This document shows, piece after piece, positions 32,230-44,864 of a DNA stretch of 64,000 nucleotides; position 1 is the first letter of the stretch, and each line of letters opens with the position of its first letter. Made by a program: the position numbers and the translations under genes. The notes beneath the pieces are model-generated. The model saw nothing but the letters and a program-made list of their open reading frames with translations, searched no databases and was not told the origin of the DNA. This stretch comes from Hysterangium stoloniferum (taxonomy: Eukaryota; Basidiomycota; Agaricomycetes; Hysterangiales; Hysterangiaceae). The stretch lies in contig WHVD01000054.1 in NCBI GenBank assembly GCA_015178975.1, positions 434,001-498,000 of the forward strand, read 5' to 3'.

Positions 32230-33477
32230 ATGCAACGAATCAATACGCCATTGACTGATCTACTAGGTGGCTATGTCTCATGTGTAACTTGTAGCTTATT
32301 ATGGTCGGTTCACAATGCCCCTCTCATCAGGGATTGATTGCCCCATTGTCTGTGCACCAATGACAGGCTTCGCTGGCGGTGACCTGGCGTCGGAAGTGAT
32401 GCTCGGTGGCGGCTTTGCTTTTGCTGCTCCCGGTAGGACGTTGTCTGCATTCATCGATGTCGATGATCCCTCACTATGTTGAAGATTTTGGTCCCGCATA
32501 CAAGGAGGAACTTGACATAGTTAAAGCTAGGCTGTCCGTTCAGGACGACGCTCCTCTTCCCATTGGTGTTGGCTTCCTTGGATTCTTACTGGACAAGAGC
32601 AAAGACGTGGTGGATGCTCTAAATCACGCCCTAGAGCGACGTGTTAGATGTGTTTTTTTGGCATTTGGTGCTGACTTGGGCAAATGGGCTAATTACGTCC
32701 GTAAATATGACCAAGCACGCACAATACCGCATACAACCCTTCTCTGGATATGCGTCAATTCAGTTGCCGAGGCTGAGCGGGCAACCAACGAATGGAAGGC
32801 TGATGTTCTTGTCGTCCAAGGTAGTATTCTCCTCAGCCTCTCGCATTACGGTCTGAGACTTGCGCTTTCACACCTCAGGTATTGAAGCTGGTGGTCATGG
32901 CCACAGCCAAGCACTCCCTCTCATCACCCTCCTTCCGCTGATCAAACAGTCTCTTCCGAATCCTCCCCCCTTGGTTGCTGCAGGTGGTCTTGTAAACGGT
33001 GCCCAAGTAGCAGCCGTTCTCATCTTGGGTGCGTCCGGCGCAGTGCTAGGAACTCGTTTCTTGGCCACGCCCGAGAGTAAATACGCGGCTGAATTCAAAA
33101 GTGCCCTGCTTTCCGCTACCAGTACTGTCCGTACGTTCGTATTTGACGAAGTTGCCAGTGTGACTTGGCCCGTCGGCATTGATGGCAGAGTATTGCCGAA
33201 TCAGACATTGATAGATGATGCGATGGGCCTCCCTCTCGAGGAAAGAAAAAAGACGTATGCCGAGGCAGCGAAGACACACGATGTTGCCTATGCAGCTGTT
33301 TGGGCTGGTTCATCAGTGGCTTTGGTCAATGAGTTGGTTGGGGCAAGGGTACGCATGGGTAGTTTATATGAGGTGCTCATCGCTGATCAGACTTTGCAGA
33401 CCCTCACACAAACTATCCACAGCGAGATCGTTGAGCATTTGCGTCAGACATCGACTCTCCTAGGCAGAAAGCCTTAG
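32230..33477 (+). CDS. Nitronate monooxygenase (2-nitropropane dioxygenase family)
   Basis: FMN-dependent TIM-barrel enzyme that oxidises alkyl nitronates, a detoxification role. Start MQRINTPLTDLLG at 32230. Exon 2 carries IDCPIVCAPMTGFAGGDLA and exon 3 LPIGVGFLGFLLDKSKDVV. Then DVLVVQ is joined over an intron to GIEAGGHGH, the signature of the family's FMN-phosphate and active-site loop. LVAAGGLVNGAQVAAVLILGA and GAVLGTRFLATPESKY are the second phosphate-binding stretch. About 350 residues, the usual size; three introns, phases consistent. No targeting signal is evident. It is convergent with the small biotinyl-like gene, whose stop is 84 bp away. Confidence 0.9.
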
Positions 33478-33561
33478 CACTTGATGATTTACAAAACTGT
33501 TACACAATTCTGTACTGTAATGTACATGATCGAACTCATCCTTATTTATTGCACGTCGTGA

Positions 33562-33836
33562 TCAGGTCGTAATCTCCGCAATACGGTCTCCTTGATTGAC
33601 CTGACTCCCTTTCTCCACAAGCACCTTCAATATCCCTGCTGCAGGCGCTGTGATGTTTGTCTCTGTCTGCGGAGAGGCGTAGAGTCAATATCATGATGAC
33701 ACCGTACTCAACTCATCCGCACCTTAGTAACATGTTGAACAATGATAATATCACCAGCTTTCACAGTAGATCCGTTTGCAATTCGAATCTCTCCAATCGT
33801 ACCCGTAATGGGAGCCAATACAGCAGTAACGGTCAT
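33562..33836 (-). CDS. Free-standing biotinyl/lipoyl-like single-domain protein, 72 residues
   Basis: Two exons (33723-33836 and 33562-33666) separated by a 56 bp GT-AG intron encode one complete biotinyl/lipoyl-type domain and nothing else. It reads LAPITGTIGEIRI, STVKAGDIIIV, then QHVTK, then (after the intron) TETNITAPAAGILKVLV and VNQGDRIAEITT. The lysine of HVTKTE aligns with the biotinyl lysine of AMKME, but the hydrophobic neighbours A-M and M are V-T and T. The phase 0 intron falls directly after the lysine codon, exactly as in the pyruvate carboxylase gene 171 bp upstream on the same strand. I infer duplication of the carboxylase's last domain. Bacterial single-domain biotin/lipoyl attachment proteins have the same size. 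Whether it is biotinylated, lipoylated or neither is unknown. Confidence 0.75.
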
Positions 33837-34007
33837 AGTAGTAAACCTTTGAATGATGTAGTTGGATGGGTCAAGGTTCGATGACGACTATTTCCTTTAT
33901 TTGTTTACTAGCAGATAAAAAGTACAACGACGTGACAGGTGCAAATAGAGTAAGGAAGCTCTTCTACGAAATAACACAGGCAAACAACCCAAAATGGGAA
34001 GTTACGA

Positions 34008-37000
34008 TCATTGAACGATCTCTACTAGCAAGTCGCCTTGGTTCAGCGAGTCACCTATAGGAAATGCTTCGTCAGAAAGAGATCATGTATATACATTAAG
34101 CTCCATACCTTCGTGAATTAACACACGTTTGATGTGTCCCGAAACAGGTGCAGAGACTGCACTTTCCATCTGGCGGCGCGGCAAGTGAGCGGGAACATTT
34201 TATTAATAAGTTTGTGTGAAATGTGTACCTTCATGGCTGACATTATGCTAATGATGTCTCCACGCATGACTTCCTGACCTTCCTTGACACGGACTTCAAT
34301 TACCACACCGGACATCGCAGCACCGACAGAACCTGGGTCTGACGTTGCCTTCTCACGGGTGACAGTTTCCACGGCCGCGGACTTGTCTTCAACAGGGACG
34401 GCACGAACCTGGCAGAGTCGTTCAGGGGGATCCAAGAGGTTCAGACCTAACATACCTCGCCATTAACCTCAAACCAAACATCGCGAACACCTTTGCCTTC
34501 AACAACCGGGCCAATGGCAAGCAAGCGGATGATCAGGGTCTTCCCTTTTTCAATGGATATGTGCATCTCTTCGCCGGTTTCTGGCTTTCCCAAAAAGTAA
34601 CGAGTAGGAACGACGCTGAAGTATCACTACGGCGTTATTCTCAAACAACTGGTCAAAGCTGAACATTGCGCACCTCAGGTCGCCATACCTCTCGACGAAA
34701 CCTTGATATTCTTCAAAGACCTATGGAAACTCGTCAATATAATTCGTCATAAAAACCATAATTATCACTTCTACCTTCGGATACATGGCATAGGAGGTAA
34801 CGTCAGCATCAGAAATGTGCTTGCCGAATTTCGCTCGCAAATCAGCTTTGATTTTCTTAAAATCTAATGGCACCATGGTTGCACCAGGTCGCCCATCAAT
34901 CCGTGGCTTGTTGCGGATGACGTGTGTCCGTAAAGGCTCGGGGAAGCCTCCAACAGGCTGACCGAGGTATCCTTGGAAGAATTCGACTACTGAAGACGGG
35001 AAGTCGAGAGATTCCGCCCTGTTCAGAACGTCTTGTTTTGTCAGCGAATTGGATGTCATCCACTGTGCAAAGTCTCCGACGACTTTAGACGAGGGTGTAA
35101 CCTGTAGAAAATAAGATGAGGGCTTTGAACCTAGGATATGTTCTTACCTTGATAACATCTCCACACTAATACAACATGTAAATCCAGTAGAAAAACAAGA
35201 CAATGGCAAAAAAAACAATAGAACCTACCAATTCATTGGCTTCGATATACTTCTTTTTAATCTCTGTTAAAGGCAGATTAGTTTCAAAATGTACACGTTG
35301 AACACTGATAGAACACACCAGCCCATTGTGTACCCAAACCAAGCTGAGAAGCTTGGAACTAGCCATATAAACCTCAGAAAACGGTGTTCGCATCCACTGG
35401 TACATTGTGCTTACCATCAAATTGGTATATTGACCACCAGGCATCTCATGGTCGAACACGCTAGAGTCTGACGCACGTACATTCGCCTCGAAACAGCTGT
35501 ACAACTGCCGGACTTGAGTCCAGTACAAATTCAACGCCTGGATATCCGCATAACGGATACCCGTGCCAAGGTTCGTCTGTTCCAATGCCATGCAGACAGC
35601 GCCCATGGAGGGCTGCGACGTAAGCCCCGACATACCTAATTACCAATCAGAAATTAGTCGGGCTAGGTATATCGCACTTGGCTTACTGTCAATAGCCACG
35701 TCAATAACATCGGCACCTGCGGCTGCAGCTGCAATCATGCTTGCAGCTGCAATACCAGCGGTATCGTGCGAGTGCACGTGAATAGGCAGGTCAGGATATT
35801 TCTTGCGAATTGCGCCGATGAGTCTAACGCAAAGAGCCGCCTCAGTTTGGAATGGGACAGAATGTAAATCCACGTACAATTTGGCAGCCTCAGGCTTCAG
35901 AAGACCAGCCATATCTTTGATACACAATATATGGATGCCTTCTTTGACAAGCTCATCCACAAAGTCCAAGTAGTATTGCAAAGTGTATTTGGTCTTCTTT
36001 GGGTTTGCAACGTCACCACTGTAGCAAACGACGGCTTCGCAAACACCACCGGCTCTCTTAGCGGCATCGATACCGAGTTTCATCTGTGATCATAAATAAG
36101 GATTTAACGAGATTGACGATATAACAGCGACAAACATTCTCTGTCAAAAAACCATTAACCTTTGCCGTAGTTGTTGTCACAACATGACGTACCGATATAG
36201 TTCAAGGAATCAAACACACGGAAGATGTCCAAACCATTCTCAACGGCCTTCTTGGAGAAATCGTAAATAGCGTTGTCACTAGTTCATCGAGTGTGTCTCA
36301 TTCGTACAAACTAGCGTAAAAAATCACTCACGGGTAGCTGGTATAACCAACAGCATTGGCACCACGGACGAGAGCTTGGAAGGGAATGTTGGGGACTAAC
36401 TTGCGGAGTGTGCGCTAACATAATTCATTAACTTAGCGGTCGAATGGTGAGATGGAAACTGCTCACTAAACGTTCCCAAGGGTCCTCATACAAGAAACGC
36501 ATAGCAACATCAAACGTCGCACCACCCCAACATTCAAGACTGTAAGCATTAGCCAATGCATGACTAGTTTCCTTTGCAATATTGACCATATCAATCGTCC
36601 TCAAACGAGTCGCCAATAATGACTGGTGAGCGTCACGCCAAGTGGTATCCATAATCAGTGTACCAGGGTATTCCCGAATTGCCTTCGCAAAGCCTTCCGG
36701 TCCCTTTTGTAACAAGACATTGCGCCAACCAGTCGTGCAAGGGCGCGAGGCATCAAGGGGAGGACCATTATCAGGATCTTCGCGGTTTTGGAAAGGTGGG
36801 ATGACGACTTCAGCCTTGAGACCAGGTTCACCCTATATGCAATGGTCAATATACGCCCATCTTTCTAAACATGGTAGTCTGATCGCACCTGTTGACCCTT
36901 AATTGAGCTGCCGTTTACGGCCAAGTCTCCAAGGTACGCAAGCAACTTCTGTGCGCGATTCTGGCTCTGGACAAGCTTGAAAAGATCAGGTGTATCATCG

Positions 37001-38947
37001 ATGAACTAAAAAGTGGCGTCAGCAATATGAACAGACCATCTTCATCCGATACACACTGTTGTCCATGTTTTACCTCCGACGAAGACGTCATGGGTAAGGA
37101 GACGGAACAAGAATGGGATGTTCGTCTATAACATAGTTTAAGCTATTATGTCGTAAGGAGATTGTGTATCGTACTTTAACCCCACGGATACGGAACTCCA
37201 CAAGTGCACGAAGCATCTTACGACGAGCGACTTCATAAGTCGCACCAGTAACGCTGACTTTCACCAATAGACTGTCATAATGAGGCTGAAAAATAACGGT
37301 TATCAGGACAGCTTTACCGCATAACAAGAATTGTCCTACAGTGATCTGTGCACCTGCGAAGCCAGAACTAGCATCAAGACGGACGCCATTACCACCGGCA
37401 CTACGATATACTTCAATCTTTCCGGTATCTGGCTGGAAATTAGTGGCAGGATCTTCAGTTGTCACTCGGCATTGAATAGCAAAACCACGCTTGGTAATCG
37501 CATCCTGGGTGAGGCCGAGTTGGGGAAGAGTTGCACCTGCAGCAATCTGTATTTGTGCGGCGACAATGTCGATACCAGTGATTTCCTCTGAGAATTAAGT
37601 ATTAAAAATGTGTATTGTGTACGAGAAGATTGACATACCAGTGATGGTATGCTCGACTTGTATGCGTGGGTTGATTTCAATGAAGTAATGGCGGCCAACA
37701 GTATCAACTAAAAACTCAGCCGTGCCAGCATTTCTGTAATTGACACTCTTTGCCAATTTAATCGCGTCTTGCAAAATGGCCTGCCGGACGTCCTCGGGAA
37801 GATGGGTTGCGGGTGCAACTTCTACGACCTTTTGGTGCCGTCTTTGTACTGAGCAATCACGTTCAAACAAATGGATGGTGTTGCCTTCGGCATCAGCGAG
37901 GATCTGGACTTCAATGTGACGTGGGCGCTCCAAGAAACGTTCGATAAAGACCGTGCCATCGCCAAAAGCGGACTTGGCTTCACTGACGGCACGCTCAAAC
38001 GCATCTTTAAAGTCCCTTTCTTCCCTCACAACCCGCATTCCACGGCCACCTCCACCCATGGCCGCTTTAATGATCACTGAAATTGCAGTCATGTAAAAAA
38101 AAGCGTAATCTCCGGATGTATGCAAAGTGACATACCGGGGAAACCATACTCTTTGATGAACGAATCACCTTCTTTATAGGATGCGACTGGGCCTGGAGTA
38201 CCAGGAACGACAGGTACACCAACCTTCATGGCTGGATGATGCATTTGTAAGCATAAATGCGGAATGGGCAGGAACATGTCTTACCGAGGGTTCTTGCTTT
38301 CGTCTTATCTCCCAAGCTATCAATGACCTCTGGCGAGGGACCAACGAAGGCTAATCCAGCCTGTTCGACCTTGCGAGCGAATTGGGCATTCTCAGCCAAG
38401 AAGCCATAGCTATCCACATAATATAAACAATTAGTTAAGTTGCAGTCAGACCAGGGAATGTATCATTCACCCAGGATGGATCATGTCTACACCATGTTCC
38501 AGAGCAACCCTGATAATGTCCTCCTGGGCAAGATATGCTCCTACTGGAGTAAGACCCTTGCCAACTTGATATGCTTCGTCTGCCTGTATTATAGTGTGCA
38601 AATGTTCTGAAAATGATGCGCAAACACGCAAACGAACAATACCAACCTTTTGCCTGTGGGCCGACATACGATCCTCGTATGAGAAGATAGCGACGGTGTG
38701 CATTGCCAACTCATGGGCGGTTCTGAATACTCTTATAGCGATTTCCTAGATAATCTATCAATAAACGACTCAGATCGATGTTGATTGCGCATACACCACG
38801 ATTGGCGACTAATATTTTAGTTAAAGGACCATGGTGACCTGCAGACTTGCGGCGAAGGGTCTGGATAGAGTGCACGGGTGTGCTAGATGCACTAGGGGAA
38901 CCACCAGATGGCGTCAAGGGGAAACGAGGGTGCAATGAGGAGGACAT
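34008..38947 (-). CDS. PYC: Pyruvate carboxylase, cytosolic fungal type
   Basis: Makes oxaloacetate from pyruvate and bicarbonate with ATP and biotin. Start [16 protein letters not shown] at 38947; stop TGA at 34008-34010. Domains in order: biotin carboxylase ([18 protein letters not shown]-grasp loop [43 protein letters not shown]), carboxyltransferase ([15 protein letters not shown]; metal-binding [20 protein letters not shown]), then the PYC/OADA hinge and the biotinyl domain ([14 protein letters not shown], where the bar marks a 59 bp intron right after the biotinyl lysine). The C-terminus is [14 protein letters not shown]. Length is about 1,190 residues, normal for the family. There are well over a dozen short introns. 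The N-terminal extension is Ser/Pro-rich with no clear mitochondrial signal, in line with cytosolic fungal enzymes. Confidence 0.95.
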
Positions 38948-39231
38948 TGGGGGACGAACAGAGCTCGGCAGATTGACTTGTACGACTTGAAATGAAAGTT
39001 TAAGTATGTAGCCTGACGCAAAGCCGACGGTAATCTAGAATTAATTGGGCCACGAAACGGGTACCGACGGGACTCCGCTTCGCACTCCGCGTAATCTATT
39101 TAGATCAAAGTGCGTATCAAAGGTAACAATGGCTTCACAGACTCCCACATGAAATCTAACAAATGCTGCACTGCTTCTATTCATCCCGCATCGCTCCCAA
39201 GACATTCCGTAAGTAATACATTCCTTCGGTT
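38948..39231. promoter_or_regulatory. Pyruvate carboxylase upstream region
   Basis: 284 bp between the pyruvate carboxylase start and the end of the transporter gene on the same strand. It must hold the carboxylase promoter. No TATA box or known factor site could be assigned. Confidence 0.4.
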
Positions 39232-40755
39232 TTACCCCTTTCGAGCATGTAGAGGGATAATTGTCTCTATTGAATTCCGTGCCTTCTCCGCCTTACTTTG
39301 ATTATTTTTCGCAATTGCGTATACAATTCCTGCAAAGAATCCTGTGGAAATTGCAGATACTGAGCCGGCGGTGACAGGATCGCCAAAAAATATCATCCCA
39401 GATGCTGCTACGGGCAACTTGTTCAATGCACCGACCATACTAATACCGGATGTCTCAGTGCCGGTGATCATCATTCGCTCAATAGAGTCTCCTCACCTGT
39501 ATGTGGTACTGCTGGTAGTTCGCACGCACCAAGCGGTCGTATATGAAATGAATACGGCAGCTGCCCCTGAGAACGCAATTGCGAAGAGAAGCACCTCTCT
39601 TGTTTCTGGTGGACTGTTGCGAAGAGTCAGCGCCTGCTCAATTTACGTAAGGCCATTCATACAAATTCTGCGTTATACCCTCGGAACTCCAATCTTCAAC
39701 CATCAAAGAGAAAACGGCCAAGACCGGGATCGAAAGCAGGTTGTTATAAAACATAGTATCCCAATCCTTGAATCCTGTCACTTTGATGCGCTTTCGCATG
39801 GCCAAGACCTGGACAAAAGAATAAGTATGACGTATCCCATCTCAGGATATGTTAACAGGTACATAGCCGGCTGTTACCAAACAGTTCGTTAGCATCCACA
39901 GATAGCCCGAGTTCAAGTGTCCCACGACTGTCGGCGCCCCGTGTAGTACTGGAACAGTCGCATTGGACCAGACATTGTATGCAGATAATGCATGTGTGAT
40001 ATCACTCCAAGCCGCGATAATTGACGAGATAACCTATTTAAATCCTTATCAGGAACTGTTGAATCGCTTGAGAGAGTAACAAGCACACCATCAGTATGAA
40101 CGAAACCAACGTCAACGCCGTTACTCGTCCGCCAAACCATAGAACTTCGCCATATGCCTTTACGCGATGTGTGAGAAAACAGCATAGAACAGGACAGCTC
40201 CGGAGCTCACAATGAGAATAATTGTCAAGTTTTTGAAAATCGTGTACACAGGGATACTAAGGTATTGCTGCAAAATCCCGTCATCAGCTTCCCGCGCCAG
40301 GATGTAATAGATAGGTAACTTGCAAGACTTTTGGATCCGGAATAAATCACAAGAACGAGCAAGAAGCTGATGGGGAACCATGCCTTGGCGTCTCCCATGT
40401 CAAATTCTCGAAATGTGATGAGCCCTGCCTTTTTTGATGACCACACACTTGCCACGCACACCGAAGACTGGATACATAAGAGAAGGAAGTTCATGGAGAA
40501 ATTCCTGCCTGATACAACATACTGCCCGGACGATGTCAAAGCACTTTCTACCGTCAACGTTCAAACAAGTACCTTGTTAACAACGGTCATCATTATGCTA
40601 GCGACGCAATATGATAATACTGGCGGTATGGGCGACGTCGAGATGTGCTCTAACGATGCGCCTGGTGCGAGGGCCTTCTTCCTCTGCAGGATATCATCAT
40701 CTTCTGTGGATACCACCTCGTACTCGCCCCTTTCTCCTCGATTATGTCCCGCCAT
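39232..40755 (-). CDS. VRG4: GDP-mannose transporter (Vrg4 type)
   Basis: Golgi membrane antiporter that brings in GDP-mannose for glycoprotein and glycolipid mannosylation and exports GMP. Start [16 protein letters not shown] at 40755. After an acidic cytosolic N-terminus come membrane segments and diagnostic blocks: [19 protein letters not shown] joined over an intron to [35 protein letters not shown] joined to [33 protein letters not shown]; and [15 protein letters not shown]. The GALNK motif binds the GDP part. Ends with IIPLHARKG. About 390 residues, at least eight short introns with consistent phases. Frames on the other strand here are by-products. Confidence 0.93.
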
Positions 40756-41914
40756 TGTAAAAAAAACGCCTAGATGTCGGGAGAATGAGTAGTAATATCT
40801 TCCGACGAATGCGCGGGCCACCGGGGTAATGTGAGGGGTGGAGTGGTAGAGAAGAAGAAAACGTAGTAACGGGAATAATATGAGCTCCTTAAGGATGCAA
40901 TCAAGGGTCAAAGGCACGGTGCTGTTAAGGAAGTAGAAATAAAATCGGCCCCTTTGGCCCTGCTGGCCGCGAAGCGCCGGTGACCATCACGGCCAGCGAC
41001 GCGTTGGAGTAGGTTTGTCGCCTCGATCAACTCCTCCAGGGGCCTGGCGGAGACCTAAGATACGGACATTTTTGTTGACTCTATCAATAACGTATGTCCT
41101 CTGAAGGCTGTAACAACTCATAGAAGGCTACTCTATGCTTTCGTCGACTTGGGAATAAGACTAGCACGTAGTCGTGTTTTTTTCTTTTTTTGGTGAGCGT
41201 TGTAAGTACATCGCTTCTCCCTTACCCCTCGTAATCAGCTGACATGTGCCAAGGGGGATTGCCAACACATTTATCGATGACGGTAAGGTACTCTCTAGCC
41301 AACACGCTGGGTTATCACTTGAATCCGAATTTGAGCCGTCGAATAACTAAGTAAAACCTTAATTACCGCAGCATATCCGACCCGATGTCTCTAATTTTAT
41401 GGGCTCCCTTCATTTTCAAGCTGGAGAATTATGAGCTAACCAGATACCAACATCCCCGCAACATAAGTGATGTATTTGTGCTTCCAAGTAGTGGTAACTG
41501 CAAAGAAACTTAAGGCACAGTTACTCGGTCCACCCGATTACTCTAGTATTTTATGTCTCCATGTGCGCATATCCCTCTATGATTTTCTTGCAAGAAGCAG
41601 CTCCGATTGAAATTCTGAAACGACCATCACACACTTCAGAATCAGAGAAGCAAACGTATGCGTATAAAACCATGACTACATACGTTGCTGCCTGGCGATC
41701 AGCGGGCATGACCTATACTTGACAAATAGACTGCGCAGAACCAACCCGCAGTCCTCATGATGGAGGCTTCTAAAGATCTATTCTATGTACAATACTTGGA
41801 TCCCAAAGTCTAACTAAAAGTCTACGAAGCCCGAAATGGGAAAGCTACATCAGCGATAGCGCAACCGCCGTAAGGGCGCTGTGGATGAGCGCAAGACGTC
41901 AAAGGGATTCAAAT
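40756..41914. other. Intergenic region, transporter genes
   Basis: 1.16 kb between the GDP-mannose transporter start and the 3' end of the next minus-strand gene. A GC-rich patch with overlapping GGCC palindromes lies at 40948-40985. No gene or RNA seen. Confidence 0.45.
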
Positions 41915-43955
41915 TTACGTGATGCTAGTGAATGAAACGCACGCAGATGCGAAGAACATCAATCCATCTAGTTGAAATGAAGAACGGTAAGTATGGAGGA
42001 GAATCGCTGAACAGCGGCTAACTCACATTGTACAAGAAGGAATGCCTGACAATGTGTGAACAGGTTCAATGACAAATAAAAGTGAGCGGTACATACTGAT
42101 AAAGTGTCCACATCTCCGTCTGGAGAGTATAATTGTGTTACAATTAATTGACTAAGAGAAAATGTTAGTCCGTTCGTTTATTAGCAAGGCGTCCATTTAC
42201 TTCACTGCAGCAGGCGTCCCACTTAGAAACATTGCAACAAACCGTTCCGCCTTGTTTTCCCTGATGCCATAGTACTCGTTACATTACGCCCAGAATAACG
42301 GTGATCCACATACTTGGGAATTAAGCCATTTTTCACCATCGTCTGCACGATGAGAACGCCGACCACAGGCATCAATAACATTTTTGACATAGCCACGGCA
42401 AACATGGCAGCTAACGGTAAACGAGATAAGGGACGGGGCATTTTCAAGCGTGCAAAACTAGCCCCTAGTACAATCAGCGCCATTGGCACTGTAATACTTC
42501 CTATAAAGGATGCTGGAAGCATTTCGCATTCTTCGTGAATACAATGACTGTAATATCTCAACTGCTCTCGCACCAGTATCAATCATAAAAAAGAGCGGTG
42601 GATGGCCATCGGGACCCTTCCAATCGGGACCCCCAATACGCGTGGTGTCAACAAACAGCGCTTTGAGGGGCTGGATTAAGGCAATCGGAATGGAGAGCAC
42701 GACAGTCACCGTTACAGGCGATACCGTCGAAGATAGCACACGAATAAACTTCACGAGAGTAGGAGGGAATATTTTCGGACTGTTGGAAGGGTCTTCAGGG
42801 CCAGCGGACAGGCAAGACGGATGAACTGCGAACTTAAGAGACCGTTTTGATACAGGGGTAACTGCAGCCGTTGTAGTTTGTGTGTGAGAAAGGGGCAAAG
42901 TAGAAGGGGAAGTCCTTCTAGAGGGGGGTGACAACACCCTTTGTTGCAAGCTAGCCTCTGTGTCAGGATGAGGGGTATCCTGTCTGAATGTTGTACTCAA
43001 CGCTATGTCTTCTTCTGACTTATCTGTCATCCTGTTGTCGTGAAGATTCGGATTTTCGAGTTTCAACGGTTTATACCCGAGAAAGACACGAGCAATCCAC
43101 CCCCCAATGGGCTTCTGTTTCCAAGAAACCCTTCGTTCTGCCGCCTCTCCTTGAGGCACGTCTGGTAAATAGTCCCAAGATATGGAACGGGCAGACCCGA
43201 GCACCCAGAAAACGACATTATATGCTACAATGAAGACAGAGACAAAAGAAACTCCTACTATGTGTGAAACTGAGTTACAATGTTTGTGGTGGCGAATATG
43301 CGATCAAAATCTTACAAGCCGGGTCTGTGGCAGGATTAAAAGGTGCCTCTTGTGTAACGGAAAGTACGACAGCGGTCGCTATAGTTTGAAGATTAGTGGT
43401 GAAAATAATAAAATTTACTCAAAAAATATTCTTACGAAGATTTCCCCAGTTAGAAGTACCTGCCATTACGATGATACCCTGATAGAAGTTTCTAGGCACA
43501 TAGCATGTCTCACGTATAAGGAAACCTGTGTCTAGTTAATTACCAATTCAGACAGGAGATAGATCGCACATACCCATGGCGAAGCCAATTCCTTGATAGA
43601 TAAACCCAAGCAGAACCAAAGGCCCAATCGCGGATACGTTGGAGGGGGTGAATGCTGGTGATAGTCGTGGTAATTTATATACGTTTGTAACAATGACCAA
43701 GAGACAAATGACCTGGTACAATACTTGCAAATATCAAGCAGGGAAGGGCAAGCTTCATGGTGACTTGAGAAGCGCCTCTGGCAGCTGTTGGGGAGAAGAA
43801 ATTTAGACGAGCCAGCAGATAGCCAAAAAATATGGTTAAAAATCTGCGAACGTAGGTTAAGAAGATGCAAGAGTGTGTATAATGTGTAGCAATCACGTCT
43901 TGAGAAGAGGCATAATACCCAGATAGATTAGTGCTCCTACGCCCAAGGTAGCCAT
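41915..43955 (-). CDS. Auxin-efflux-carrier-type membrane transporter
   Basis: Member of the AEC/PIN-like membrane transport family; fungal members are little characterised and probably sit in endomembranes. Start MATLGVGALIYLGIMPLLK at 43955. Exons give FLTIFFGYLLARLNFFSP, GASQVTMKLALPCLIFASIV, LVLLGFIYQGIGFAM, NFYQGIIVMAGTSNWGNLP and GVSFVSVFIVAYNVVFWVL. A long hydrophilic Ser/Thr-rich loop (about residues 200-330) separates the two membrane halves. The second half has TVSPVTVTVVLSIPIALIQPL and ASFIGSITVPMALIVLGAS. The 3' end needs four more small exons: ENKAERFVAMFLSGTPAA, SQLIVTQLYSPDGDVDTLS, AFLLVQ and YGLMFFASACVSF, with TAA at 41915-41917. All phases fit. A naive end at 42197 or 42223 would cut the last helices. 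Confidence 0.88.
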
Positions 43956-44864
43956 GGTCGCGGTAGACTTGGAGCGACTTACGGGAGTTCATCCTACTGA
44001 GCACACATATATAGGGTACTAGAGAGTATTTGGTAATTCCGGCCGATGGGAAAGGCTCATCTGCCACAGGCTTATTTTGGGAGACCGACTTTCGAACGGG
44101 TCGGAGCGTGAGGGTATACGGCTGAACCATGAGTGAGGTTTGTTCGAATTAGCCAAGAGTACTCGAGTAACTGTAAAGTTACATGAGTGACACAGAAAGA
44201 AACTTCTAAGCATATTACTGTTTCATTTCGGTTTGAGTTACTCACTTATATTCGACTGTAATGGGTTTAATACCGGGTTGGCATTTGAATTGTGAGACTA
44301 TGGACTTCCCAAGGATGCTTAGATCCTCTCGAGTAATTGAAGCCGATCGACACATACTGTTCGAAATGTTACGGGGTTCGAAGGTGTTTACCTCGATGAC
44401 TAAAAACGAAGCGCATGGTGTAAGGTGTGTTGGAGAACGAGCATGGGGGTGAAGCAGCTATGTTCGAATCATCAGGGATTTGGGAATACCTACGCCCTTT
44501 ATATAGACTACCTACACCCCCTACAGATGCTTTTTATTAGCTGAAATTTATATAATGTATTTGGGTAAGTGGTTCTCATCAGTAAAACCTCAGTCTCCGA
44601 ACTCATTCCGAGATTGATTTATTTTATTTGACTTCGACTACTACGCGTATATATCTTACAACATGATGGTTAAGGAATGAAAAGTAATTAATTGCAATGT
44701 TGTTTGTTTGTGTATACTCCGCCATAAGCAGGCTTATACAAGTATAACTTGACTCAGAATAAAAACACATGAACAACGTAGCCGGCGCTTGCAGAGCGCT
44801 GCCAGTACTCTTTAGAGGTGCCTATCCCGAATTCTCGTTTACAGGGTAGCTTGCCTAATCATCT
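43956..44864. promoter_or_regulatory. Divergent upstream region, AEC transporter and L-serine dehydratase
   Basis: 909 bp between divergent starts. It holds a TATA-like CTTTATATAG near 44499-44508 and AT-rich sequence from 44500 to 44720. Open frames near 44000-44460 on both strands have no recognisable protein. Confidence 0.45.

Noticed and set aside
39344..39892. 182-codon forward frame
   Set aside because: Lies antisense over the well-supported GDP-mannose transporter exons.
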